From: CAVQFO01 sp963711725
GTDB lineage: Bacteria; Pseudomonadota; Gammaproteobacteria; Nitrococcales; Aquisalimonadaceae
DNA length: 64,000 bases
NCBI GenBank assembly: GCA_963711725.1
Contig: CAVQFO010000009.1
Location: forward strand, 32,938-96,937
Reading direction: 5' to 3'
Part shown: in pieces, positions 18,477 through 27,677 of the stretch
Numbering within the stretch: position 1 is the first letter of the stretch
Layout of the letters: the number at the start of each line of letters is the position of its first letter
Translations under genes and position numbers: made by a program
Notes under the pieces: generated by a model
Told to the model about the DNA's origin: nothing
Seen by the model: the letters and a program-made list of their open reading frames with translations, nothing else
Database searches by the model: none

Positions 18477-19325
18477 CTACGCCCATTCCACATCTTCGGT
18501 AGGAAACGGCGCCACCACGCCTTCCAACGCGGCCAGTGGGTCTTCGCTGGGCTCGACACTGCCGGTCAGTTCCCGGAAATCGTAAAGATCCCGGTCGGCC
18601 AGGTGTGAGGGCTGCACGTTCTGCAGCGCGCGGAACACCATATGCAGCCGTTTGGGTTCCTTCTCCTCCCAGTTGCGCAGCATCTCCTTGATCAGCGCAC
18701 GCTTCAGATTGGCCTGGGAGCCGCAGAGGTTGCAGGGGATGATGGGAAACTCACGCAGTTGCGCGTAGCGTTCCGTGTAGCGCTCCGGCACGTAGGCCAG
18801 CGGCCGGATCACCACGTGCTTACCGTCGTTGCTGCGCAGTTTGGGCGGCATGGCGGCGAGCTTGCCGCCGTAGAACATGTTCAGGAACAGGGTCTCGATA
18901 ATGTCGTCCCGGTGGTGGCCCAGCGCGATCTTGGTAATCCCCATTTCCTCGGCGGCGCTGTACAGGGCGCCCCTGCGAAGGCGGGAGCACAGCGAACACA
19001 TGGTCTTGCCTTCCGGCAACACGCGCTTGACGGTGCTGTAGGTGTCCTGTTCCAGGATGCGGTAAGCAATCCCCCGCCCCTCCAGGTATTCGGGCAGCAC
19101 ATGGGCGGGAAAACCCGGCTGTTTCTGGTCCAGATTCACTGCCACCAAATCGAAGCGGACCGGCGCCCGCTGCTGCAGAAGCAGTAATACGTCCAGCAGC
19201 GCGTAGGAATCCTTGCCCCCGGACAGGCACACCATCACACGATCACCGTCCTCGATCATGCGGTAGTCGCGGATGGCATTGCCTACAAGATGGCAGAGCC
19301 GCTTTTCAAGGTTCTTCAGGTTCAT
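18477..19325 (-). CDS. ttcA: tRNA 2-thiocytidine biosynthesis protein TtcA
   Basis: 282 residues. TtcA thiolates cytidine 32 in some tRNAs using ATP and a [4Fe-4S] cluster. The PP-loop is CLSGGKDSYALLD (about residue 33), and the two cluster-binding CxxC motifs are CSLC (about 110) and CNLC (about 198). GHHRDDIIETLFLNMFYGG is the family signature. The start MNLKNLEKRLCHLVGNAIRD is good. The stop codon TAG is formed by the edge of a GTAGGAGCGG REP, so the repeat inserted at, or defines, the very end of the gene. Confidence 0.97.
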   Translation of the reverse strand: MNLKNLEKRLCHLVGNAIRDYRMIEDGDRVMVCLSGGKDSYALLDVLLLLQQRAPVRFDLVAVNLDQKQPGFPAHVLPEYLEGRGIAYRILEQDTYSTVKRVLPEGKTMCSLCSRLRRGALYSAAEEMGITKIALGHHRDDIIETLFLNMFYGGKLAAMPPKLRSNDGKHVVIRPLAYVPERYTERYAQLREFPIIPCNLCGSQANLKRALIKEMLRNWEEKEPKRLHMVFRALQNVQPSHLADRDLYDFRELTGSVEPSEDPLAALEGVVAPFPTEDVEWA

Positions 19326-19400
19326 CGGTGTCCCCTCGTCACACGCGCCGAGGATACACCGGGGCCGCTCACCGTCAAATCCTCATATGTCGGACCAACA

Positions 19401-19432
19401 TATACTGGACTGACATATGCCAGTCTGATATA
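19401..19432. promoter_or_regulatory. Imperfect palindrome upstream of padR, likely operator
   Basis: TATACTGGACTG (19401-19412) and CAGTCTGATATA (19421-19432) are inverted with 9 of 12 matches around ACATATGC. Several CATATG/CATATA units overlap it from 19384. It lies 38 bases before padR, as expected for PadR autoregulation of the efflux operon. Confidence 0.5.
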
Positions 19433-19470
19433 CACTGCCCCATTACCCTCAACCGAGTCCTCAAATTCCG

Positions 19471-20031
19471 ATGGATACGCGCACACTCTGCCTGGGTGCT
19501 TTGACCCGCGGCGACGCCACCGGCTACGAAATCAAGAAATGCCTGGAGGAAAGCCTGGGGTATTTCCTCGACGTGAGCCACAGCGCCATCTATCCGGCGC
19601 TGGCGGATCTCCACCGTGAAGGCCTGGTGACCTGCACCGAAATCGCTCAGCGTGGCAAACCGGACAAGAAGCGCTATGCACTGACCGGCGAGGGGCGCGA
19701 GGCATTCGTTAATGCCCTGATGACATCGCCGGCACGGCACAAGGTGCGCTCCGAATTCCTCGCGGTGCTGTTCTTTGCCGACTTCCTGCCGGAAAGCCGG
19801 CTGAGTCAGGTCATGAATGACCGCCTGGAGGAATTCGAAGGCTTGCAGCAACTCGCTGAACGCTGGCTGGAGGCCGAAGGCACCGACGCGCCCCCGGGGG
19901 TGCGTTTCACGGCGGGATATGGGCTGGCCGCGCTGAAGGCCGCCTGCGCGTACATCCGAGAAAATCGTCAACTCCTTGAAACCACGACCGACGAGCCGGC
20001 AACGCCGGCCGCAGGGAGGCAGCCGCGGTGA
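19471..20031 (+). CDS. PadR-family transcriptional regulator
   Basis: 186 residues. The winged helix (about 1-80) is the PadR type: LCLGALTRGDATGYEIKKCL, then HSAIYPALADLHREGLV and RYALTGEGREAF. The C-terminal helical half (about 95-180) is the Vir_act_alpha_C-like dimerisation arm. It is first in a three-gene efflux operon; its stop overlaps the GTG start of the adaptor gene by four bases (GTGA). PadR proteins usually repress neighbouring efflux or detoxification genes until a phenolic or drug ligand binds; the ligand here is unknown. Confidence 0.92.
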   Translation: MDTRTLCLGALTRGDATGYEIKKCLEESLGYFLDVSHSAIYPALADLHREGLVTCTEIAQRGKPDKKRYALTGEGREAFVNALMTSPARHKVRSEFLAVLFFADFLPESRLSQVMNDRLEEFEGLQQLAERWLEAEGTDAPPGVRFTAGYGLAALKAACAYIRENRQLLETTTDEPATPAAGRQPR

Positions 20032-21131
20032 ACAAGCGATCGCTAATAATCGCACTGGCCGTCGCCATCGCCGTAACCCTCTGGGTGGGCAGCGGCTATC
20101 TGGTTCGTGACACCAGCGGCAAGGTTGAACCGGCCAGCACCGCGGACCAACCGGCCGCGGAAATGGCCGTTCAGGTCAAGGAACTTCACGCCCGAAAAAT
20201 CATGCGGTCGCTGGTCAACCAGGGCGATGCCCGTCCCGACCGGACTGTTTCCGTCCGCGCCGAAACGGGCGGTCGCGTGGAGAAACTGCTGGTCGCCCGC
20301 GGGCAAGCCGTCAAGGCCGGCGAGCCCCTGCTGCAGATCGCCATGGAAGACCGGGAGATCCGTCGCCGCCACGCCCGGGCCCTGGTCGCTCAGCGCGAGG
20401 CGGAGTACGAAGCGGCGCGCTCGCTCAACAAGAAGGGGTTTCAGGGTAACAACCAGTTGAAGGAATCCTACGCCCTGTTGGAAAAGGCGAAGGCCGAACT
20501 CGAGGCCATCGAGCTGGATATTGCCCGCACCACCGTACGCGCCCCGTTCGACGGCATACTCAACGACCGTTCGGTTGAAGTCGGCGACTACTTGAGCGCG
20601 GGCGCCACCGTGGCGACGGTGATCGACAACGATCCGCTGATTGTCCGGGTGGACGTGGCCCAGCAGCATATCGGCCGTGTCCGTACCGGCGGCAGCGCCG
20701 AAGCCCGGTTCATCACCGGCGAGTCCGTCCAGGGCACCATTCGCTACGTATCCTCCGACGCCAACGAGGCGACACGGACCTACCCCGTGGAGGTCGCGGT
20801 ACCCAACCCGGCCGGGCGACTGCCCGCCGGAATGAGCGTGGAAGTGAGCATACCGGTGGAGGAAATCACCGCGCAGTTCATCTCGCCCGCGCTGCTGAGT
20901 CTCAACGACGCGGGGACCCTGGGCGTGAAGAGTGTGGACGACCAGGACAAGGTGGTGTTCACCCCCGTGAAAATCGTCCGCACCCAGCAGGACGGCATGT
21001 GGGTTTCCGGCCTGCCGGACTCGACCCGCATCATCGAGGTGGGCCAGGGCTTCGTCCGCCCCGGTGAAAAGGTAAAGCCCGTGCTGCCGCCCGAGACCGG
21101 CGACACGCCCGCCAAACCCGTCACGCGGTAG
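20028..21131 (+). CDS. RND efflux periplasmic adaptor (membrane fusion protein)
   Basis: 367 residues from GTG 20028. One N-terminal membrane anchor (LIIALAVAIAVTLWVGSGYL) is followed by a lipoyl/biotinyl-like half (VSVRAETGGRVEKLLVARGQ), a short coiled-coil hairpin (about 105-165), the second lipoyl half (TTVRAPFDGILNDRSVEVGD) and a beta-barrel domain. It bridges an inner-membrane RND pump to an outer-membrane channel. Overlaps padR by four bases and precedes the pump gene by 12 bases, so one operon. Confidence 0.93.
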   Translation: MNKRSLIIALAVAIAVTLWVGSGYLVRDTSGKVEPASTADQPAAEMAVQVKELHARKIMRSLVNQGDARPDRTVSVRAETGGRVEKLLVARGQAVKAGEPLLQIAMEDREIRRRHARALVAQREAEYEAARSLNKKGFQGNNQLKESYALLEKAKAELEAIELDIARTTVRAPFDGILNDRSVEVGDYLSAGATVATVIDNDPLIVRVDVAQQHIGRVRTGGSAEARFITGESVQGTIRYVSSDANEATRTYPVEVAVPNPAGRLPAGMSVEVSIPVEEITAQFISPALLSLNDAGTLGVKSVDDQDKVVFTPVKIVRTQQDGMWVSGLPDSTRIIEVGQGFVRPGEKVKPVLPPETGDTPAKPVTR

Positions 21132-21143
21132 GACGGCGCCACC

Positions 21144-24100
21144 ATGAAAGCGATCATCGACGCCGCCTTCGGCCGCACCCGGACGGTTCTGCTCGTTCTG
21201 GTCCTGATCCTGATCATGGGCATGTTCGCCTGGTCGAACATCCCCAAGGAGGCGGAACCGGACGTCGCCATTCCCATCATCTACGTCTCCATGACCCACG
21301 AGGGCATCTCGCCCGAGGACGCGGAACGCTTGCTGGTGCGGCCCATGGAGAAGGAGCTGCAGAACATCGAGGGCATCAAGGAGATGCGCGCCCAGGCCGT
21401 TGAGGGCTTCGCATCGGTGACCCTGGAGTTCGACGCTGGCTTCAACGCCGACAAGGCCATGCAGGATGTGCGCGAAAAGGTCGACATCGCCAAGGCCAAG
21501 CTGCCCCAGGAGACTGACGAACCCCGGGTCAACGAAGTCAACGTGGCGCTGTTCCCGGTGCTGACAGTGGTGCTTTCCGGCCCCGTTCCCGAACGCACGC
21601 TGGTGACCCTGGCGCGCGACCTGAAGGACCAGATCGAGGCACTGCCCGGCGTTCTGGAGGTGGACATCGGCGGCAACCGCGAGGAAGTCATGGAAGCCGT
21701 GGTGGACCCCACGGTGATGGAGACCTACAACGTCTCCTACGAGCAGTTGTTCAACCTCATCAGCCGCAACAACATGCTGGTGGCCGCCGGCGCGCTGGAT
21801 ACCGGTGCCGGACGCCTGGCGGTGAAGGTGCCCGGCGTCATCGAAAACGTCCAGGACGTCCTCAATCTCCCGGTGAAGGTCGCCGGGAACCGCGTGGTTA
21901 CCTTCCAGGACGTGGCCCAGGTGCGGCGCACCTTCAAGGACCCGGACAGCTTTGCCCGGGTGGACGGCCAGCCGGCCCTGACCCTTGAGGTCTCCAAGCG
22001 CGTCGGTGCCAACATTATCCAGACCATCGATCAGACCCGCCAGATCGTGGATGCGGCCAAGGCGCACTGGCCCGACAGCGTGAAAGTCGCCTATCTCCAG
22101 GATAAGTCCAAGAACATCAAGAGCATGCTCACGGACCTGGAGAACAACGTGGTCTCCGCGATCATCCTGGTCATGATCGTGATCATCGCGGCTCTGGGCC
22201 TGCGCCCGGCCATCCTCGTGGGCCTGTCCATTCCCGGCTCGTTCCTGGCCGGCATCCTGGTGATCAGCGGCATGGGCTACACCTTGAACATCGTGGTGCT
22301 GTTCAGCCTGATCCTGGTGGTGGGCATGCTGGTGGACGGCGCCATCGTCATCGTGGAATACGCCGACCGCAAGATGGCCGAGGGCGCCCCGCGGAAGGAG
22401 GCGTACGCCGCCGCTTCCAAACGCATGGCCTGGCCGGTGATCGCCTCTACCGCCACCACGCTGGCCGTATTCCTGCCGCTGGTCGTGTGGCCCGGCGTGG
22501 TGGGCGAATTCATGAAGTACCTGCCCATCACCGTGCTCATCACCCTGCTCGCATCCCTGTTCATGGCGCTGATCTTCATCCCCGTACTGGGCGGGCTGAT
22601 CGGCAAGACGGACCCGGGCAATCAGCAGACACTGGACACGCTGATCGCCGCCGAAACGGGAGATCTCGAGGACGTTCGCGGCTTGACCGGCATCTACACC
22701 CGAACCCTGGGCCGATTGCTGCGCCACCCCGGCGCGGTGCTGGGAGTTGCGGTTCTGGCCCTGGTCGGCGCCTACACCGCCTACGGACTGTTCGGGCGCG
22801 GGGTGGAGTTCTTCCCCAAGGTGGAGCCGGAGTTCGCGCAAGTGCAGATCCACGCCCGGGGCGACCTGTCGGTGTGGGAGAAGGATGCCATCGTGCGCCG
22901 GGTGGAACAGCGCATCCTGGGCATGCCGGAATTCAAGACGGTCTATGCGCGAACCCTGGGCGGTTCCACCCGCAACCTCAGCGAGGACACCATCGGCGTC
23001 ATCCAGCTGGAACTGATCGACTGGCAGAAGCGCCGGCCTGCGGTGGACATCATCCAGGACGTGCGCAAGCGCACCGCCGACATCCCCGGCATCGTCATAG
23101 AAGTTCGGGAGCAGCAACGCGGCCCGTCCGCCGGCAAACCGGTTCAGCTTCAGGTCAGTTCGCGGGACCCGGCCCTGCTCTATCCCACCGTGGACCGAAT
23201 ACGCGATGCCATGGACCGCATGGGTGGCTTCGTGGATCTGGAGGACAGCCGCCCGCTGCCCGGCATCGAATGGCGCATCCTCGTGGACCGTGAAAAAGCG
23301 GCCCGATACGGAGCGGACATCGCCTTGCTGGGCAACGCGGTGCGCATGGTCACCAACGGCATCAAGGTAGCGGACTACCGGCCCGACGACGCCGACGAGG
23401 AAGTGGATATCCGCGTGCGCTTCCCCAACGACCAGCGCAGCCTGGAAAGCCTGGACCAACTGCGCGTACCCACCCAGGCGGGAATGGTGCCCATCACCAA
23501 CTTCGTGAGCTTCGAGCCGGCGCAGAAGACAGGCGCCATCAACCGCAGCGACGGCCACCGAGTGGTCACCATCGGCGCCAACGTGCAGCCCGGTCTGCTG
23601 GTGAACAACCAGGTCAAGCAGCTCAAGGCGCTGGTCGCCGGCGCCGATCTGCCGCCGGGCGTGGGCGTGAAATTCAAGGGCGAAGACGAAGACCAGCGGG
23701 AGGCCGGGCAATTTCTGGGCAAGGCGTTCGGCGTGGCCTTGTTCCTCATGACCATCATGCTGGTCACCCAGTTCAACAGCATCTACCAATCGGTGCTGGT
23801 GCTCAGCGCCATTGTCTTCTCAACCGCAGGCGTTTTCCTGGGCTTGTTGATCGCCGGCCACCCGTTCGGGATCGTCATGGGCGGCATCGGCGTAATCGCC
23901 CTGGCCGGCATCGTGGTGAACAACAACATCATCCTCATCGACACCTTCAACGAGCTCAGAGGCAAGGGCATGGAGCCACGGGAAGCGATTCTGCGCACCG
24001 GCGCCCAACGTCTGCGCCCGGTACTGCTGACCTCCTTCACCACGGTGCTGGGTCTTCTGCCCATGGTGCTGGCCCTGAACATCGACTTGATCGGCCGTGA

Positions 24101-24263
24101 AGTCACGGTGGGCTCTCCCTCCACCCAGTGGTGGACCCAGCTCTCCAGCGCCATCGCCGGCGGCCTGACGTTCGCCACGTTGCTGACGCTGCTGCTCACA
24201 CCGTGCCTGCTGATGCTCGGTGAAAACTTCGCGGCGCGTCGACGCAGGCGGCGGGAAGGCTGA
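21144..24263 (+). CDS. RND efflux transporter permease
   Basis: 1039 residues, standard for a full RND pump. There are twelve predicted membrane helices: one at about 12-32, then two groups of helices after each large periplasmic loop. The proton-relay region is in helix 4, VVLFSLILVVGMLVDGAIVI, which has one Asp (VDGAIV) rather than the DD pair of AcrB, as in the MdtB/CzcA-like and VmeF-like subgroups. GISPEDAERLLVRPMEKELQ marks the porter domain. It exports drugs or other small molecules using proton influx. It has no channel gene in the operon; the TolC-like gene at 14751 is the nearest candidate. Confidence 0.94.
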   Translation: MKAIIDAAFGRTRTVLLVLVLILIMGMFAWSNIPKEAEPDVAIPIIYVSMTHEGISPEDAERLLVRPMEKELQNIEGIKEMRAQAVEGFASVTLEFDAGFNADKAMQDVREKVDIAKAKLPQETDEPRVNEVNVALFPVLTVVLSGPVPERTLVTLARDLKDQIEALPGVLEVDIGGNREEVMEAVVDPTVMETYNVSYEQLFNLISRNNMLVAAGALDTGAGRLAVKVPGVIENVQDVLNLPVKVAGNRVVTFQDVAQVRRTFKDPDSFARVDGQPALTLEVSKRVGANIIQTIDQTRQIVDAAKAHWPDSVKVAYLQDKSKNIKSMLTDLENNVVSAIILVMIVIIAALGLRPAILVGLSIPGSFLAGILVISGMGYTLNIVVLFSLILVVGMLVDGAIVIVEYADRKMAEGAPRKEAYAAASKRMAWPVIASTATTLAVFLPLVVWPGVVGEFMKYLPITVLITLLASLFMALIFIPVLGGLIGKTDPGNQQTLDTLIAAETGDLEDVRGLTGIYTRTLGRLLRHPGAVLGVAVLALVGAYTAYGLFGRGVEFFPKVEPEFAQVQIHARGDLSVWEKDAIVRRVEQRILGMPEFKTVYARTLGGSTRNLSEDTIGVIQLELIDWQKRRPAVDIIQDVRKRTADIPGIVIEVREQQRGPSAGKPVQLQVSSRDPALLYPTVDRIRDAMDRMGGFVDLEDSRPLPGIEWRILVDREKAARYGADIALLGNAVRMVTNGIKVADYRPDDADEEVDIRVRFPNDQRSLESLDQLRVPTQAGMVPITNFVSFEPAQKTGAINRSDGHRVVTIGANVQPGLLVNNQVKQLKALVAGADLPPGVGVKFKGEDEDQREAGQFLGKAFGVALFLMTIMLVTQFNSIYQSVLVLSAIVFSTAGVFLGLLIAGHPFGIVMGGIGVIALAGIVVNNNIILIDTFNELRGKGMEPREAILRTGAQRLRPVLLTSFTTVLGLLPMVLALNIDLIGREVTVGSPSTQWWTQLSSAIAGGLTFATLLTLLLTPCLLMLGENFAARRRRRREG

Positions 24264-24663
24264 CCGGCGCGCAATTGGATTCGCGGCGATGAGCGCCGCT
24301 CCTACACAAGAGCGTTGTTCCAGCGTGGGAGCGGACGTGCCGACCGCGAATGATCGAGCGTTTCGGGTCACGAAGGGATCGAAGTAGACACGAAGGACAC
24401 GAAGCCCTTCGGGATGAGGGGTCCGCATTCTTCCTGCAAGACAGGCTTCGTGCTCCTTCGTGTACCCTTCGTGCTCTTCGTGTCCTGAAGCGTAATCAAG
24501 ATTCCTCTCGGTTTTGCAGGAGCGGCACTCGCCACCGCGAGCCCTTTGCCGAGCCCGCGGCCGCTTCGGATGCCCGACGGACTTGTAGCCGCGATTGGCG
24601 GGCCCCACAGTGGATCTGAAGGCGGGATGTCCCGCCTCCGCGCCAGGACACGAGGGAGGGCCA
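24264..24663. repeat. Intergenic region with REPs and a CACGAAG composite repeat
   Basis: No gene is visible in 400 bases. A REP (24280-24306, ending GCGCCGCTCCTACAC) is followed by the second copy of the CACGAAG composite: REP at 24325-24350, GCGTTTCGGGTCACGAAG at about 24358-24376, CACGAAG/CTTCGTG core, CTTCGTGTCCTGAAGCG at about 24476-24492, and a decayed inverted REP at about 24516-24540. A strong ribosome site (GGGAGGG) precedes the next gene. Confidence 0.8.
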
Positions 24664-25362
24664 ATGATCAAGAACGAGTTGATCACTTCGCTGCGGGCCG
24701 CGCTGGAACGCGACCCTGACGTCAACCTCCACCGTTACCCGATCCAGATCACCTTCGACGGTACCCTTCGCCTCTCGGGCGAGGTCGAACACATCGCCGC
24801 CAAACGGAAAATCATCCAGGCCGCTCGGCGGCTGGCGAATAGCGGACGCATCGAAGATCATTTGGACGTAATGGTGGGCGAGAGGCGTACGGACGATGCG
24901 TTACGGCAGGGCGTGTTGCGCGCTCTTACGGAGGAACCGGCCTTCCACGGAATGATGATCGGCGGGCCGGACATGGAACCGCCCAACGAAGGCGACTGGT
25001 TGATCGCTTCGGCAGAGGGCACCACCGTGCACCTGGAGGGAAAGGTCAACAGCCTCAGTCACCGTCGGCTCGCCGAAGTCCTCGCCTGGTGGGTACCGGG
25101 TACCTCCCGGGTGGAAAACCGCGTGCGGGTGCATCCACCGGAGGAGGACAACGACGATGAAATCTCCGATGCCGTGCGCATCGTGCTGGAAAAGGATCCT
25201 TCTTTGGACGGCGAGGAGATCAGCGCCCGAACCCGGGAGCGTACGGTAACGCTGGAGGGGACCGTTCGAACCAGCGAAAACCGCCGGATCGCCTGGTACG
25301 ACTGTTGGTACGTCCCCGGCGTGCATGAGGTGGAGAACCACCTGCAAGTGCGCTCGGCCTAA
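24664..25362 (+). CDS. Triple BON-domain protein
   Basis: 232 residues from ATG 24664, with GGGAGGG just upstream; the frame extends to 24595 but lies in repeat sequence. Three BON-like units can be seen at about 5-75, 85-155 and 165-230, each with a short helix, a V-x-L-x-G strand (LRLSGEVEH, VHLEGKVNS, VTLEGTVRT) and a VxNxLxV-type end (VENRVRV, VENHLQV). No signal peptide or membrane segment is evident, so it may be cytosolic. BON domains usually bind phospholipid or assist envelope stability; the function here is unknown. Confidence 0.85.
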   Translation: MIKNELITSLRAALERDPDVNLHRYPIQITFDGTLRLSGEVEHIAAKRKIIQAARRLANSGRIEDHLDVMVGERRTDDALRQGVLRALTEEPAFHGMMIGGPDMEPPNEGDWLIASAEGTTVHLEGKVNSLSHRRLAEVLAWWVPGTSRVENRVRVHPPEEDNDDEISDAVRIVLEKDPSLDGEEISARTRERTVTLEGTVRTSENRRIAWYDCWYVPGVHEVENHLQVRSA

Positions 25363-25421
25363 AAAACGACGGCCCGCTCCCCACGCCCGTCTGCAGTCGA
25401 ACGGGCGTGAGGGGGGCCGTC
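25361..25421 (-). terminator. Intrinsic terminator of the MFS gene
   Basis: On the minus strand a long GC stem (25368-25421; arms include GACGGCCC and ACGCCCGT with their complements) is followed by GTTTTTT (25361-25367). The MFS stop codon lies at the base of the stem, and the BON gene stop lies inside the T-run, so it serves both convergent genes. Confidence 0.8.
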
Positions 25422-26646
25422 AATCGCGCTCCAACCCAAGACGGGGATAGCCGCGTCCCAACACCCAGCGGCGGCGATCCGCCTCCAGGAGAAAGAACGC
25501 GACAAAGCCGGCCAGCACCAGCGCCGCCAACACACGAAACATCGCAAAATAGCTCAAGACTTCGGCCACGGGCCCCATGATGAACCCGAAGCCTCGAAAA
25601 CCACCCTCGAACACCATGGCCAGTAGGCCGGACATCTTGCCCTGATGGCTCTCGTCCACCCGATTCAACACCAGGCCGTTCATGGCCGGATAGAGCAAAC
25701 CGTAGGTGGCGCCAAACAGGATGGAAGCCGCCACCGTGGAAATCGGCCCGACGATGGCGCACAGCGTCAATACCGCCAGCGGCAGTCCCAGCATGCAGAG
25801 GCCCAGCACCTGCTCGCCTCCGGCCCGGTAGACGCGGGGGCCCACAACGCCGCGGGCCAGAACCACCGTAATCAAGGTTGAAGTCAGGAAATAGAAGCCG
25901 GGGATGGGCTCCGCCACAACGCCGCTGTGGTAGAGGAAATCAAGGTAGGTAGGCACGAACTGCAGCACCGTGCCGAAGGCGCCCCCCAACGCGACAATCA
26001 CAATCAGCCCGCCGACTATGCGGCGATCACCGAACGCACCCCGGTAGAAGCCCGCGGGGGCCGCGACTGAACCTTCGGCGCGCGGATCGCGCACACCCAT
26101 GCACGCCACCAGCGCCAGCCCCAGCACCGCCGTCGAGGCAATGAAGAACCAGGAGTAGCCCAGATTGCCGATAATCACGGATCCGACGAAGCTACCCAGC
26201 ACATTGCCCACCTGGATCACGACCGAAAAATAGGCGATTCCCCGGGCCTTCTGCTCCGGCGAGAGAATACGCGCCACCATGGAAAAGAGGGATGTGAACA
26301 CCAGGGCGTGGCCGGCCCCGTACAGCCCGCGCAGCACATAGACACCCCAGCCCACCTCGGAGCACTGACCGAGCCAGTAGCCGCTCACCGCAGCCAGGGC
26401 GATGCCGGCAGCGGCCAGCCACTTGGCCGACAAACGGTCGCTGAGCGATCCCACCAGCGGCGAGAGCAGCAGAAACGGAACCAGCGGCGCCCCCACCAGC
26501 CAGCCGATCTGTTCCTCCCCCGCACCCAACACTTTCAGATACTTGGGCAGCAGCAGCATGAACGAGATGCCGCAGAAATAGAGCCCGGTCGCGAGCAGCA
26601 GAGCGCGGAAGTTTCGACGCTGAGTCGGCGTGAAGTCGTCGGGCAT
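25420..26646 (-). CDS. MFS transporter
   Basis: 408 residues with about twelve membrane helices. The loop 2-3 signature reads LVGSLSDRLSAKWLAAAGIA, matching the major facilitator motif. The middle loop is short (about 190-210). The closing charged tail is GRGYPRLGLERD. The substrate cannot be told from sequence. It is divergent from a LysR-type regulator across a 90-base AT-rich gap, which makes it the probable target of that regulator. Confidence 0.9.
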   Translation of the reverse strand: MPDDFTPTQRRNFRALLLATGLYFCGISFMLLLPKYLKVLGAGEEQIGWLVGAPLVPFLLLSPLVGSLSDRLSAKWLAAAGIALAAVSGYWLGQCSEVGWGVYVLRGLYGAGHALVFTSLFSMVARILSPEQKARGIAYFSVVIQVGNVLGSFVGSVIIGNLGYSWFFIASTAVLGLALVACMGVRDPRAEGSVAAPAGFYRGAFGDRRIVGGLIVIVALGGAFGTVLQFVPTYLDFLYHSGVVAEPIPGFYFLTSTLITVVLARGVVGPRVYRAGGEQVLGLCMLGLPLAVLTLCAIVGPISTVAASILFGATYGLLYPAMNGLVLNRVDESHQGKMSGLLAMVFEGGFRGFGFIMGPVAEVLSYFAMFRVLAALVLAGFVAFFLLEADRRRWVLGRGYPRLGLERD

Positions 26647-26708
26647 GGTCGCAAAAACGCTGGTTACGGTATTGCGTTCACTCTACGACCCGCACCATTA
26701 TGCGTCTA

Positions 26709-26736
26709 ATGGATTATTACAATATCATTTATCCAT
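26709..26736. promoter_or_regulatory. Possible LysR-type operator between MFS and lysR
   Basis: ATGGAT (26709-26714) and ATCCAT (26731-26736) are inverted across an unusually AT-rich 16-base stretch (TATTACAATATCATTT). Position between divergent regulator and transporter is typical; the palindrome itself is modest. Confidence 0.4.
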
Positions 26737-27649
26737 ATGACGAATAATACTAAACCTGGACCTGAACCTCCTGGCCGTCTTCGAGGCCGTCTACTCCACC
26801 GGCCACGTCACCCGGGCCGCCAAGAACCTGCACATGAGCCAGCCGGCCGTCAGCAACGCCCTGGCCCGCCTGCGGGAGGCTCTGTCCGATCCTCTGTTCT
26901 TGAGAACCGGCGGCGGCATGGAGCCCACACCCCGGGCACGCCGTCTGATCGGCCCCGTTCGCGAGGCGTTGGCGCTGATTGAGCAAGGTCTCGGCGTGCC
27001 GGCGCGGTTCGACTATGCCTCCGCCAGCCGACGCTTCCGTCTGGCCACCGGCGACTACGGCGAGGCCGTGATTCTGCCGCGGCTTCTGGATCACCTGGGG
27101 CGCCACGCCCCCGGCCTTGGCGTCGAAGCGGTGCCCATCATCCGCAAGAGCCTGCCGACGGAACTGGACGGTGGCGAGGTGGACCTGGCCGTGGGCAACA
27201 TTCCCTTTCTGGATGCCTCGTTCAACAGCCAGCACCTCATGGAAGAGGCGTTCGTGGTGGTGGCACGCCGGGATCACGCCTTGATCCGTGGCGCCGAACT
27301 CGATCTCGAGACGTTCGTGAAGGTCCGCCACGTGGGGCTTACGCCGCGGAGCCCGGACGGCGCGGCGGTGGATCAGGCCCTGGCCGCGATAGGGCGCCGC
27401 CGCTTCGTGGTGGCCGAAGTCCCCAATTTCCTCTCGATGCCAACCATCGTCGCGCGCACCGACCTCATTTCCACCCTGCCCTCACGGCTGGCGGAATCCT
27501 ACGCCCGCCCCATGGGTTTGAAACTGTTGCCCTTGCCGCTGGATCTGAAACCGGTATCGGTGCGGGCCTATTGGCACCAGCGGGACAACCGGGATCCTGC
27601 CCACGAATGGCTTCGCGGCGTGCTCGCCAACATCTGCCGTACGCTATAG
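26737..27649 (+). CDS. LysR-family transcriptional regulator, start region frame-broken
   Basis: The LysR body is clear: NLDLNLLAVFEAVYSTGHVT then MSQPAVSNALARLREALSDP and LFLRTGGGMEPTPRA (winged helix-turn-helix), followed by a substrate-binding domain to residue 300. In that frame a TGA sits just before ATACTAAACCTG and the first ATG is 26834, inside the recognition helix, which cannot be right. ATG 26737 (MTNNT) lies in the neighbouring frame; dropping one A from the AAA at about 26752 joins it to NLDLNLL. I therefore place the gene at 26737 with a one-base insertion. It likely regulates the divergent MFS gene. Confidence 0.8.
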
Positions 27650-27677
27650 CCCCCTGGGGGGGAATCGGACAGCCGCC

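Noticed and set aside
20043..23789. A 1248-residue open frame on the minus strand
   Set aside because: It is antisense to the conserved RND adaptor and pump, is rich in His/Gln/Asp/Gly as expected of a shadow frame in GC-rich DNA, and matches no family.
24350..24619. Small frames in the repeat regions
   Set aside because: They are translations of CACGAAG/CTTCGTG repeats and have no ribosome site or conservation.
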